A stretch of DNA of 64,000 bases from Prevotella sp. GTDB taxonomy: Bacteria; Bacteroidota; Bacteroidia; Bacteroidales; Bacteroidaceae. Below, one piece after another: positions 35,501 to 43,721 of this stretch; position 1 is the stretch's first letter; each line of letters opens with the position of its first letter. Under the pieces are notes generated by a model, which was not told the origin of the DNA, did not search any database, and worked only from the letters and a program-made list of their open reading frames with translations. The translations under genes were made by a program, and so were the position numbers. The stretch spans positions 1 through 64,000 of the forward strand of contig JAKVJW010000013.1 of assembly GCA_022486815.1 (NCBI GenBank), written 5' to 3'.

Positions 35501-36177
35501 GTACCTTTCTTCTTATTTGTTGTTGGCTTTTGCGCTCCGAAGGTCGTAGAGACCCTGTCGATCTTATCGTCTTCGCCGAAGGTGTCTGATATCCGGTCTT
35601 CCTGTTCTTCAGCCTCGAAGGTATTGGAGATGCGGTCTGTGGTATCTTTATGATCGGTGAAATCATCAGTTTCTTCTTCCATGTCCATAGGGAATACTTC
35701 CATCTCATCACCATCTGGGATACATTTCAGAATCAGATCAGTCGTGAATCCCCGTCCAGCTGCAAAGCGGAAGAGTTTCTGGTTCCGTTCATAAATGGAA
35801 TTGGCATGAACGGATTTTATCTTCGTATTGATCAGAGGCTTAAGGATTTTAATATAGGTTTCATCCGGAATCGTATTGAGAATAGGATTGGAGACATCTT
35901 TTGAAATACCTTTCCGATACAGAGCCAGTTCGAGTTTTCTCCGTCCCCATTTCGCGTATGTGATCTTATCATGGACAAAGGCACGGCAATATCGTTCGTT
36001 ATCGATGAAACCGTCTGAAATAAGCTGGTCCAGAACTCTCGTACGTGCCTCTTCCGGCATGTTCCAACGTTTCATCTTCTCTTCCATATCACTGGAACAG
36101 TATTCTGAAGAAGCGCATAGGGAAGAGAGAATATTTAATGCCTGTTCTTCTGATTTTTGTCTGATAGTTCTTCTCAT
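35497..36177 (-). CDS. recX: RecX-family regulator with repeated acidic tail
   Basis: 226 residues. The first 150 or so form the three-helix repeats of RecX, with LDQLISDGFIDNERYCRAFVHDK (two parts) and KWGRRKLELALYRKGIS, which in E. coli block RecA filament growth. The last 70 residues are an acidic, probably disordered extension with three consecutive 13-residue repeats of DR(I/V)SxTF (residues 181-219) and a short basic end. Ordinary RecX proteins end near the third helical repeat. It overlaps comF and is not linked to recA here. Confidence 0.88.
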   Translation of the reverse strand: MRRTIRQKSEEQALNILSSLCASSEYCSSDMEEKMKRWNMPEEARTRVLDQLISDGFIDNERYCRAFVHDKITYAKWGRRKLELALYRKGISKDVSNPILNTIPDETYIKILKPLINTKIKSVHANSIYERNQKLFRFAAGRGFTTDLILKCIPDGDEMEVFPMDMEEETDDFTDHKDTTDRISNTFEAEEQEDRISDTFGEDDKIDRVSTTFGAQKPTTNKKKGT

Positions 36178-36248
36178 AAGTGTTTTTATTCGTTCGAAGC
36201 TGAACGGAAATGTTCGTGAAGTTTGAATTTTGGGTCTTTTGCTATAGT

Positions 36249-37079
36249 TTAAAGATGAGCTTCCAGCATTCTTGGTTTTCCGAAAAGATCTTCATGGATG
36301 ACCGGATGCCTGAACCCTTCCTTATAAATGAGCGATTTCATCGTGTCCTCATAGAGCGGATTGATTTCGAAATAGAGTATTCCTCCAGGCTGAAGTGCTG
36401 TCTTTGCATATCTTGCGATACTCCGATAAAAACGTAGAGGATCATCGTCCGAAACAAAGAGTGCCATATTGGGTTCGTAGTCTAAGACGTTCTTTTCCAT
36501 ATCTGCCCGTTCTTTCTCTGTTACATAAGGTGGATTGCTGACAATACAATTCCAGAGGTCATGGCCTGGCGGAGGTTGAAGGGCATCCTGGCAAATGAAG
36601 TTCACGTTAGCATGGAGTTTTCGGGCATTATCTTCTGCGATATGCAAGGCTTTTTCTGAAAGATCCCAGGCGGTGACTTGAGCATTCTCTTTCAGGGCTA
36701 ATGCAAGTGTGATGGCAATGCATCCACTTCCGGTGCCGATATCCAGAATGTTCCCTCGAGTCTTTTGTTGGATGATCAGTTCGCAGAGTTCGGCAGTTTC
36801 AGGCCTTGGAATGAGTACTCCCGGTGCTACTTTGAAAGTATGACCACAGAAGTCAGCTCTTTCTAATATATATTGTACAGGCTCGCCCTTTTTCAATCTT
36901 TGTATGATTTCTTCTAGTGATTGCCGCTCTTCTGCTGAAAATTCACTAACTTTGTCACAAAGAATATCAGCAAGTGTCAAGCCGAAACGTACTTCGAGTA
37001 TAGTGCGGATGATGGCTTTTGCCTCACCGGCATCGTAGAGAGGAGTTAATTCCTGCCAGAGTTGTCGAATGTTGATCAT
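36249..37079 (-). CDS. prmC: Release factor glutamine methyltransferase
   Basis: Methylates the glutamine of the GGQ motif in peptide chain release factors using SAM. The 276-residue protein has an N-terminal helical bundle (about 1-75), SAM-binding LDIGTGSGCIAITLAL, and the NPPY catalytic motif at about 182-185 (SNPPYVTEKE). The start MINIRQLWQ is the only one that fits the family N-terminus. The -7 box TATTTTTG ends 4 bases before the ATG, so the transcript is probably leaderless. Divergent from ribD with a gap of 20 bases. Confidence 0.95.
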   Translation of the reverse strand: MINIRQLWQELTPLYDAGEAKAIIRTILEVRFGLTLADILCDKVSEFSAEERQSLEEIIQRLKKGEPVQYILERADFCGHTFKVAPGVLIPRPETAELCELIIQQKTRGNILDIGTGSGCIAITLALALKENAQVTAWDLSEKALHIAEDNARKLHANVNFICQDALQPPPGHDLWNCIVSNPPYVTEKERADMEKNVLDYEPNMALFVSDDDPLRFYRSIARYAKTALQPGGILYFEINPLYEDTMKSLIYKEGFRHPVIHEDLFGKPRMLEAHL

Positions 37080-37083
37080 ATTG

Positions 37084-37115
37084 CAAAAATACTGAAAATA
37101 TGGAGAAAGACCAAG
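37084..37115 (-). promoter_or_regulatory. Promoter of prmC, directly on the start codon
   Basis: Minus-strand CTTG (37112-37115), 20 bases, TATTTTTG (37084-37091), then CAAT and the ATG at 37079. The predicted start site falls at or inside the ATG. The -33 element lies inside the divergent ribD coding sequence. Confidence 0.75.
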
Positions 37116-38059
37116 AAGCTCAGGATGAAAAATTTATTCAGCGTTGTCTTCTGTTGGCTGTAAACGGCCGGCAAAATGCAAAACCGAATCCAATGGTGGG
37201 TGCAGTAATCGTGAATGCATCAGGTCGGATTATCGGTGAAGGCTATCATGTACGATGTGGCGAGGGCCATGCAGAAGTGAATGCTTTTGCTTCTGTCCGT
37301 CCTGAAGATGAGCGGTTTCTCCCTGAATCTACTATTTATGTCAGTCTGGAACCATGCTCCCATTATGGCAGGACACCGCCTTGTTGTGACTTGATTATAC
37401 GGAAAGGTGTACGTCGTGTGGTCTGTGGTTGCATTGATCCTTTTGCTAAGGTACATGGTCGTGGCGTAAAGAAAATCCGGGCTGCAGGTATTGATGTTAC
37501 CGTGAATGTGCTGGAGAAGGAGTGCAGACATCTTAACAAGCGTTTTATGACTTTCAATACGCTTCATCGGCCTTATGTTATTTTGAAATGGGCTCAGAGT
37601 GTCAATGGGTTTATGGATGATCATTTTAAACCCGTTCAACTTTCTAGTGATTTTACCCGGATGCTTGTTCATCAGCTCCGTGCTGAAAATGATGCAATCC
37701 TGGTGGGGCGTATCACTGATGAACGGGAACACCCGCAACTCAATGTCCGGGAGTGGAGTGGTACTGATCCTGAAAGAATCGTGCTTCGGCATCCGGATAC
37801 ACCGCAGAGAATCCTTGACAGACTTTTTGAAGAACATAAACAGAGCCTGATCGTTGAGGGTGGTGCCGTGACTCTCAATAGTTTTCTGTCTGCCGGTCTA
37901 TGGGATGAGATTCGTGTAGAGACGGCGTTGGACCAAGTGATCAGCGAAGGTACGCATGCACCCGAACTACCCGGTGATCTGGTGCTGCTAAGCCAGAAGG
38001 TTTATGACCATCAACTCATCTGTACGTATGAAAGAAAGGAGGAATATGGCAACGAATAG
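37100..38059 (+). CDS. ribD: Bifunctional riboflavin deaminase-reductase
   Basis: Second and third steps of riboflavin synthesis: deamination then reduction of the pyrimidine intermediate. The N-terminal cytidine-deaminase-like domain (about 10-150) shows NPMVGAVIV, zinc ligands GHAEVNAF and EPCSHYGRTPPCCDLI; the C-terminal reductase domain (about 155-319) shows RPYVILKWAQSVNG, LVGRITDEREHPQLNVR, and IVEGGAVTLNSFL. Full length (319). It starts 20 bases from the divergent prmC start and overlaps a small downstream gene by 14 bases. Confidence 0.96.
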   Translation: MEKDQEAQDEKFIQRCLLLAVNGRQNAKPNPMVGAVIVNASGRIIGEGYHVRCGEGHAEVNAFASVRPEDERFLPESTIYVSLEPCSHYGRTPPCCDLIIRKGVRRVVCGCIDPFAKVHGRGVKKIRAAGIDVTVNVLEKECRHLNKRFMTFNTLHRPYVILKWAQSVNGFMDDHFKPVQLSSDFTRMLVHQLRAENDAILVGRITDEREHPQLNVREWSGTDPERIVLRHPDTPQRILDRLFEEHKQSLIVEGGAVTLNSFLSAGLWDEIRVETALDQVISEGTHAPELPGDLVLLSQKVYDHQLICTYERKEEYGNE

Positions 38060-38207
38060 ATTTACTTCTCGGCTGACAGCTTCAGAAGACTACAAGCGGG
38101 ATGTTTTGATTAGAAAGATAGAAGGAGCTGTCGAAAAGATGACACTGGGAGAATTGGATGCGCTCAGCTACGATATGTTTTCGAAAGGATATATAGAAGA
38201 TCTGTAG
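38046..38207 (+). CDS. Small conserved-type protein overlapping ribD
   Basis: A 53-residue acidic/basic helical protein that starts at ATG inside the last 14 bases of ribD, so translation is likely coupled. Its composition (regular hydrophobic spacing, MTLGELDALSYDMFSKGYI end) is protein-like. I recognise no domain. The frame extends upstream within ribD, but the ATG at 38046 gives a natural N-terminus. Confidence 0.65.
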   Translation: MATNRFTSRLTASEDYKRDVLIRKIEGAVEKMTLGELDALSYDMFSKGYIEDL

Positions 38208-38380
38208 AAGACCTTCTTCTATTGGTCCTTATAGTAAGGAGCTATCTCTCTGTCATTAGTAAGATTGACAGGAATGCATTCATTATATTTGTTTCTCAAG
38301 AGAAAGGCTCAAAATCCCAAAAATGCAAATTTTGATAGGATATTATGTGGTAAATCTGATACCTGAAAATGGCGTTGCAA

Positions 38381-39166
38381 TCATAATTGCTCTATTTCCT
38401 TTTTCAGTTCAGTGAGAAAACCACCGGCATAGGCTCCGTCCATTACTCGATGATCAAAGGCTAAGGAGAGGGTTATGTAATGGGGCTCATTAACTGAAAG
38501 CTCTTCAAAAACAGCATTTGGTCTTACTTTCCCGATGACTAAACCGCCTGCCAATGGCTCAGTGAGTACCATGGTACCTTGTGTCACATTAAATGTTCCA
38601 AAATTCGTTACGGGAAAATTACCATAAAAATGTTCAATAAAATAAAGAGGATTTTTAAAGCACTTCTTTTTATATAACAATGCTTGAAGTCCTTTTAGTT
38701 TATCCATCTTCTTCAAAGCATTCATAAGACTGTTTTTCCCTTGTTTAACCAGCAAAACATCATTTTGTAATTCGGATGTTATTTCTTTCACACTCTTCTT
38801 TTCCGGATTCTGAATGAAAATATATTCAACATGGTTATCAATGGATACCGGAATATGTAACATAAGTCTTTTGCTGGCTATTATTTTCTTTTTGTAATAA
38901 AGGCTATATAATAACGGATACCTTATAAGTACTGAAGCTATTTTTTTTAACAAAAGAGAGTATATCGTGACATGGACATCCGAGGTCGTGTTTATTCTCT
39001 GACGTTCTAAAAGCAGCTCATTGGCATTTACCTCGATTTGCATTGTAACCGCTGGTACAATTTTATTAGCATTAAATTTTCTCATCTGAAATTTCCGACA
39101 GATCCGATCCTTCTCTGTGAAGGTTGTATTTATCGAAATATTTTTTTGAATGTCCATCTTATTCAT
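38381..39166 (-). CDS. Stand-alone E2-type acyltransferase domain
   Basis: A 261-residue protein corresponding to the catalytic domain of 2-oxoacid dehydrogenase E2 / chloramphenicol acetyltransferase fold. Key motif near the end is SLAFDHRVMDGAYAGGFL with the catalytic histidine at 239 and Asp 243; the preceding NFGTFNVTQGTMVL and GGLVIGKV fit the trimer core. There is no lipoyl domain, no E1/E3-binding domain and no E1 or E3 gene nearby, so it is not part of a dehydrogenase complex in this location. AT-rich composition and Lys/Ile-rich codons differ from neighbours, suggesting acquisition. The acyl donor and acceptor are unknown. Confidence 0.85.
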   Translation of the reverse strand: MNKMDIQKNISINTTFTEKDRICRKFQMRKFNANKIVPAVTMQIEVNANELLLERQRINTTSDVHVTIYSLLLKKIASVLIRYPLLYSLYYKKKIIASKRLMLHIPVSIDNHVEYIFIQNPEKKSVKEITSELQNDVLLVKQGKNSLMNALKKMDKLKGLQALLYKKKCFKNPLYFIEHFYGNFPVTNFGTFNVTQGTMVLTEPLAGGLVIGKVRPNAVFEELSVNEPHYITLSLAFDHRVMDGAYAGGFLTELKKEIEQL

Positions 39167-39587
39167 AAATCTTTTTTAATTGTTAGAAAGTTATACTTAG
39201 GTATTCACTCAAATTAACGCCAAATATAAGAATAATATCTTTACTGCAAAATCATAAAATTTAATCCTTCTTGTAATGGATGATCCTCTCAGAAAGCGAA
39301 TTGTTAATTTCCTTAATTTTAGGCCTCATTTACTTTACTTAAATATTTACAAAGAGCGCCCAAAAGTAGTACTTCATAAAAGTTTGTAAAAATACAATTA
39401 TAATTCAATATGTCAAAGATCGATGTAGTTAAATATAACTAAAAGAAATCTTTGCACTTAAAAAAAACAATGTATTTTTGCTATGAGTAATGATGTCTAT
39501 GTTTATAGACTGACCAATTATCGTCATACTTTTTAATAAATCTGTAGAGATAGGACTGATAATAAGGTTCTTCTTCAACTAAATTAA
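39167..39587. other. AT-rich region between acyltransferase and nuclease remnant
   Basis: Holds the acyltransferase promoter on the minus strand and a plus-strand TATTTTTG (39473-39480) immediately before an ATG at 39483 that opens only 17 codons. The promoter with a dead short frame probably marks the start of the decayed gene whose end is at 39588-39890. Confidence 0.5.
39221..39250 (-). promoter_or_regulatory. Promoter of the E2-type acyltransferase gene
   Basis: Minus-strand TTTG (39247-39250) and TATATTTG (39221-39228), spacer 18, about 50 bases before the ATG. Confidence 0.6.
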
Positions 39588-39890
39588 AGAAGAACCAATG
39601 AGATAGACATTATTGTTGAAACAGGTGAGAAGTTATTGTTTGTAGAATGTAAAACACCGGTTTTTGATGCTACAGATGTGGATAAATTTAACAATGCTGT
39701 CAAGAGTTATGGAGGTGTCGTCAGCAAGCGGATTTTTTTTACGGATGTACCTATGAAACTTGCAGTAGCAAAGAAGTGTGATCAGGCGGGTATTCTTTAT
39801 TTCTCTATGATGACTTTGGAGGGAGATGAGGAGAAACAGAAGAATTTCTTTAAACTTTTGGATCAGGAGATGCAGGAAATTAATAAATAA
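39588..39890 (+). pseudogene. Truncated PD-(D/E)XK nuclease, Card1/DUF1887-like C-terminus
   Basis: The frame has a stop just before 39588 and no ATG start, yet encodes a clear nuclease core: RTNEIDIIVETGEKLLFVEC then KT, with the Asp and the ECK catalytic pair, followed by DKFNNAVKSYGGVVSKRIFF and LAVAKKCDQAGILYFSM. This order (NEID, VECK, K-x-YGG, A-x-x-x-GI) resembles the C-terminal endonuclease domain of Card1/Can2 (DUF1887) proteins. The upstream CARF-like part is absent. I treat it as the end of a degraded gene; a short active protein using a TTG start is less likely. Confidence 0.65.
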
Positions 39891-39908
39891 CTAATGATCT
39901 TCTAATAT

Positions 39909-39935
39909 GGGCCTTTCTTTGAATGTGAAAGGCCT
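39909..39935. terminator. Hairpin after nuclease remnant and rnhA
   Basis: GGCCTTTC (39910-39917) and GAAAGGCC (39927-39934) form an 8-bp stem with a 9-base loop and a T-rich plus-strand flank. It sits just beyond the stop codons of both convergent units. Confidence 0.75.
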
Positions 39936-40416
39936 ATTTCTTTTTCCTTCCGAAGTCGGCAGGACATTCGCCCCATTGGGAGGTTTCCCACTTGAGGATA
40001 GGTACCTGAACAGGATGGGTACGCAGCCATTGCTCTGCACGGGTAATAATTGCGTATAGGGGAGCAGTGCCGGCATTCCGTGCCAGTTTGGTCTTGCACT
40101 GCTTCTTCTGAACCCATAAGATAGCGTTATAACTGTCAGAATAGATTACCTTATCTCGAATACCTTGCCGGTCCATGAGGGCAAGGGCATGAACGATGGC
40201 AAGGAACTCCCCGATATTGTTCGTGCCTTTTACGGGCCCAAAATGAAACACGCGTGCCCCTGTAGCCAAGTCAATACACTGATACTCCATTGGCCCCGGG
40301 TTGCCGGAACAGGCAGCGTCTACTGCCCATGCGTTGGCTTTTACGGCCATAGGTAATGACAACACCGTGTCGTGACGGTAGTCAGGGGGATTGACCGGTT
40401 CGTTTTTATGAGGCAT
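39934..40416 (-). CDS. rnhA: Ribonuclease HI
   Basis: Cleaves RNA in RNA-DNA hybrids. 160 residues with the four catalytic acids in order: D33 in VDAACSGNPG, E70 in NNIGEFLAIVHAL, D94 in YSDSYNAI, and D154 in CPADFGRK. The N-terminus (1-25) is an extra unstructured stretch, and the viroplasmin-like N-domain common in other Bacteroidetes RNases H is absent. It follows argS upstream region on the minus strand in the opposite order: rnhA lies downstream of nothing obvious, 38 bases after the argS stop on the chromosome map. Confidence 0.92.
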   Translation of the reverse strand: MPHKNEPVNPPDYRHDTVLSLPMAVKANAWAVDAACSGNPGPMEYQCIDLATGARVFHFGPVKGTNNIGEFLAIVHALALMDRQGIRDKVIYSDSYNAILWVQKKQCKTKLARNAGTAPLYAIITRAEQWLRTHPVQVPILKWETSQWGECPADFGRKKK

Positions 40417-40453
40417 AATCTTATGAATTGTTCTCTTTAATGGAACAGGATGA

Positions 40454-42271
40454 TTACATCCGTTCCGGTACTTCTATACCGAGGAGGTTCATCGCATTCT
40501 TAATCACTTTAGCCACATTGTCAGCAATGACCAGACGAGTAACTTTCTCGTTTTCATTCTCTGCATTCAGAATGCTGTAATCATGATAGAACTGGTTGAA
40601 GTCCTTTGTGAGTTCGTAGGTATAGTTGGCGATGACAGCCGGATTATAGTTGTTCCCGGCTTCCTGTACCGTTGCAGCAAAGTCATTCATTTTCTGAATG
40701 AGTTGGATTTCCTTATCATTGATAGGTGCATCATCAAGGAGTTGTGCAGGAATCAGTATCTTCTGATCGGCAGCTTTTCGCATGATGCTGCGGATACGTG
40801 CGTATGTATACTGAATGAAAGGTCCTGTGTTACCGTTGAAATCGATGGATTCTGCCGGATTGAAGAGCATGTCCTTGCGTGCATCAACTTTCAGAATAAA
40901 GTATTTCAGTGCTCCGAGGCCCACGATACGTGCTACTTCATCCTTTTCATCTTCGGTCATATCCTTAAACTTACCGAGTTCATCGGAAGTCTTACGTGCC
41001 TGTCTGATCATTTCAGCGATTAGTTCATCAGCATCCACGACCGTTCCCTCCCGGCTTTTCATTCTGCCGTTAGGCAGATTGACCATACCGTAAGAAAAAT
41101 GAACCAAGTCCTTGCCCCACTTGAATCCGAGTTTGTCAAGGATAATGGAGAGCACCTGAAAATGGTAATTCTGCTCATTGCCGACGACATAGATCATCTT
41201 GTCAATAGGATAATCATGGAAACGCATTTCTGCTGTACCGATGTCCTGGGTCATATAGACTGAAGTACCGTCCTTACGGAGCAGTAATTTCTGATCCAGA
41301 CCTTCCGGAGTCAGGTCACACCAGACACTGTTGTCCTCTTTACGGTAGAAAAGGCCTTTATCCAGACCTTCCAGAACTTTCCGCTTTCCTTCAATGTAGG
41401 TATTTGATTCATAGTAGATCTTGTCGAAGCTCACGCCCAGAGCCTTGTATGTCTGGTCAAAACCAGCATAGACCCACGCGTTCAGTTGCTTCCACAGTGC
41501 ACGAACTTCCGGGTCGTTGTTTTCCCACCGTACGAGCAGATGATGAGCTTCCTGAATAAGCGGTGCTTCATTCTTCGCCTTTTCTTCAGCTTTTTCATCG
41601 TCAAGACCATTCTTGACATATTCAGCTTTTAGTTCTTCCCATTGAGCCTTATAGTGCTGTTCAAAAGCTACATAGCAGTCACCGATAAGATGATCACCTT
41701 TTTCGTTTTTTGACTCCGGTGTCTCGTCGCTGAACCATTTTTTCCATGCGATCATCGACTTACAGATATGGATGCCACGGTCATTGACAATGTTAGTCTT
41801 GATTACTTTCTTTCCGGTAGCTGCCAGAATTTGAGAAAGTGCCCAGCCCAGGAGGTTATTGCGGACATGTCCCAGATGCAGAGGCTTATTTGTGTTCGGT
41901 GAAGAATATTCCACCATGTAAAGTGGAGCATCTTTTGTGGGGGCAGTCTTTCCAAAGTCCGGGTCACTCTGAATATCATTGAGCAATCCAACCCATGCGG
42001 CAGGAGCGATATTGAGGTTCAAAAATCCTTTAACCACGTTGTAACTGGCTACGGCTTTGCAATTATTTAACAGGAATTCTCCTATTTCGCTGGCTGTTTC
42101 CTCTGGTTTCTTGCGGGAAATCCTAAGTAAAGGGAAAACAACAAGGGTAAGATTGCCTTCGAAATTGCTTTTTGTCTTTTGTACCTGAATCATCTTGTCA
42201 GGTACATCCTGTCCGTACAATTCTTTCACGGCACATATCGCCGAGTTACTGATTTGATCTTCGATCTTCAT
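40454..42271 (-). CDS. argS: Arginyl-tRNA synthetase
   Basis: Class I synthetase of 605 residues charging tRNA-Arg. It has the N-terminal Add-1 tRNA D-loop domain (1-115), HIGH as HLGHVRNN (about 132-139), a Rossmann core, and a C-terminal DALR anticodon-binding domain (about 485-605) ending in PERM. A KMSKS motif is degenerate (GRMKSREGT), as usual in ArgS. Own -7 box lies about 135 bases upstream. Same direction as rnhA downstream, 37 bases apart, so co-transcription is possible. Confidence 0.96.
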   Translation of the reverse strand: MKIEDQISNSAICAVKELYGQDVPDKMIQVQKTKSNFEGNLTLVVFPLLRISRKKPEETASEIGEFLLNNCKAVASYNVVKGFLNLNIAPAAWVGLLNDIQSDPDFGKTAPTKDAPLYMVEYSSPNTNKPLHLGHVRNNLLGWALSQILAATGKKVIKTNIVNDRGIHICKSMIAWKKWFSDETPESKNEKGDHLIGDCYVAFEQHYKAQWEELKAEYVKNGLDDEKAEEKAKNEAPLIQEAHHLLVRWENNDPEVRALWKQLNAWVYAGFDQTYKALGVSFDKIYYESNTYIEGKRKVLEGLDKGLFYRKEDNSVWCDLTPEGLDQKLLLRKDGTSVYMTQDIGTAEMRFHDYPIDKMIYVVGNEQNYHFQVLSIILDKLGFKWGKDLVHFSYGMVNLPNGRMKSREGTVVDADELIAEMIRQARKTSDELGKFKDMTEDEKDEVARIVGLGALKYFILKVDARKDMLFNPAESIDFNGNTGPFIQYTYARIRSIMRKAADQKILIPAQLLDDAPINDKEIQLIQKMNDFAATVQEAGNNYNPAVIANYTYELTKDFNQFYHDYSILNAENENEKVTRLVIADNVAKVIKNAMNLLGIEVPERM

Positions 42272-42404
42272 ACCGGTATTTTTTATTGAATATCACTGAA
42301 TTTCAACCGACTGTTTTTAGCCCTTTAAAGAACCAAATAGCAGATTTGACCATCAGATGAATGAAACCTATATTGAGATTCATGAAATAGCCCGATTGCA
42401 GTTG

Positions 42405-42412
42405 CAAAGTTA
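42405..42412 (-). promoter_or_regulatory. -7 box of argS
   Basis: TAACTTTG on the minus strand, giving a leader of about 125 bases. The -33 element is unclear. Confidence 0.5.
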
Positions 42413-42549
42413 GTGAAAATAATCGGAAAGTCCACGGAGAGAGCAGAAAAATTCCTGTAATGTCATGAATGTCTGTTCTGTGTTATTCTCTTTGCTGTTG
42501 TTTGCCGTTTAATCTTACAGTGAGATAACTTCTTTTCATCGAAAAACAG

Positions 42550-42557
42550 TATCTTTG
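42550..42557 (+). promoter_or_regulatory. -7 box of dinB
   Basis: TATCTTTG only 10 bases before the ATG at 42568, so the leader is at most a few bases. Confidence 0.65.
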
Positions 42558-42567
42558 CAAATAAACC

Positions 42568-43656
42568 ATGGCAGAGCGGAAAATTATACATATCGATATG
42601 GATGCTTTCTTTGCAAGCATTGAGCAGCGGGATCATCCGGAATTGAAGGGGCTTCCTGTAGCTGTCGGGCATGACAGTGCCCGCGGTGTGGTTGCTACTG
42701 CAAGTTATGAAGCCCGTAAATATGGGGTTCATTCTGCGATGTCTATGGTTACAGCCAAACGGTTATGCCCGAACCTGGTCATCGTTGAAGGTCATCGGGA
42801 ATACTACAGTCAGATATCTCAGGAAATCCGTAATATTTTCCACGAGTATACGGATCTGATTGAACCGATCTCGATTGATGAGGCTTTTCTTGATGTTACT
42901 GTCAATAAAAAAGATATTCCTCTTGCTGATGATATAGCAAAAGCCATCAAGAAAGAGATCAAGGAGAAGTTGCATCTGACTGCTTCCGCTGGTGTATCCT
43001 ATAATAAATTTCTGGCAAAGATTGCTTCCGATTATCGGAAACCAGATGGACTTTGCACCATTCATCCGGCAAAAGCACTCGATTTCATCGCTCAATTACC
43101 GGTGGAAAAGTTCTGGGGTGTAGGTTCGAGAACAGCAGAGATAATGCACAGTATGGGTGTTTTTACGGGATCCCAACTTCGAGCCTGTTCGTTGAAACAT
43201 CTTAATGAAGTTTTCGGAAAGGCAGGTACAGTGTTCTATCATTTTGCAAGAGGGATTGATGACCGTCCTGTGGTAACATACCGTGAAAGGAAATCCGTGG
43301 GTTGTGAACGTACATTTCCGGAGAATATCAGTTTGAAATCTACTGTGATTATCGAACTTTACCATACGGTTCTGGAACTTCAAGACCGACTTGAAAAGAG
43401 TAAGTTTGAAGGTAGGACATTGACCTTGAAAATCAAATATGGCGATTTTATCCAGATTACCCGAAGTCTTACACAGGGGAAGATCCTCAAGACAAAAGAA
43501 GAAATCCTGCCATTGGCCAAAAGTTTACTTCGCCAGGTTAACTATGATGCCAGTCATCCTATTCGTCTTATGGGACTCGCTGTATCAAAATCGGGAGATC
43601 CGGAGAATGAAAAACCTGAATGGAAAGAACTGGATATAGTGTTTGATGATTGGTGA
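42568..43656 (+). CDS. dinB: DNA polymerase IV
   Basis: Y-family translesion polymerase of 362 residues. Palm motif HIDMDAFFASIEQ (about 7-19) supplies the first catalytic Asp, SIDEAFLDVT (about 103-112) the second acid pair. The GVGSRTAEIMHSMG helix-hairpin-helix is at about 180, and a little-finger domain follows. The C-terminus lacks a clear QLxLF-like clamp motif. It is monocistronic or co-transcribed with the MFS gene 66 bases downstream. No SOS (LexA-type) operator can be judged by eye. Confidence 0.95.
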   Translation: MAERKIIHIDMDAFFASIEQRDHPELKGLPVAVGHDSARGVVATASYEARKYGVHSAMSMVTAKRLCPNLVIVEGHREYYSQISQEIRNIFHEYTDLIEPISIDEAFLDVTVNKKDIPLADDIAKAIKKEIKEKLHLTASAGVSYNKFLAKIASDYRKPDGLCTIHPAKALDFIAQLPVEKFWGVGSRTAEIMHSMGVFTGSQLRACSLKHLNEVFGKAGTVFYHFARGIDDRPVVTYRERKSVGCERTFPENISLKSTVIIELYHTVLELQDRLEKSKFEGRTLTLKIKYGDFIQITRSLTQGKILKTKEEILPLAKSLLRQVNYDASHPIRLMGLAVSKSGDPENEKPEWKELDIVFDDW

Positions 43657-43721
43657 GATTCCAAAATGAAAGCGAGGAATTTCGGAGATAGAGAAATAAA
43701 AAGAAATATAAGAGTGTGTTA

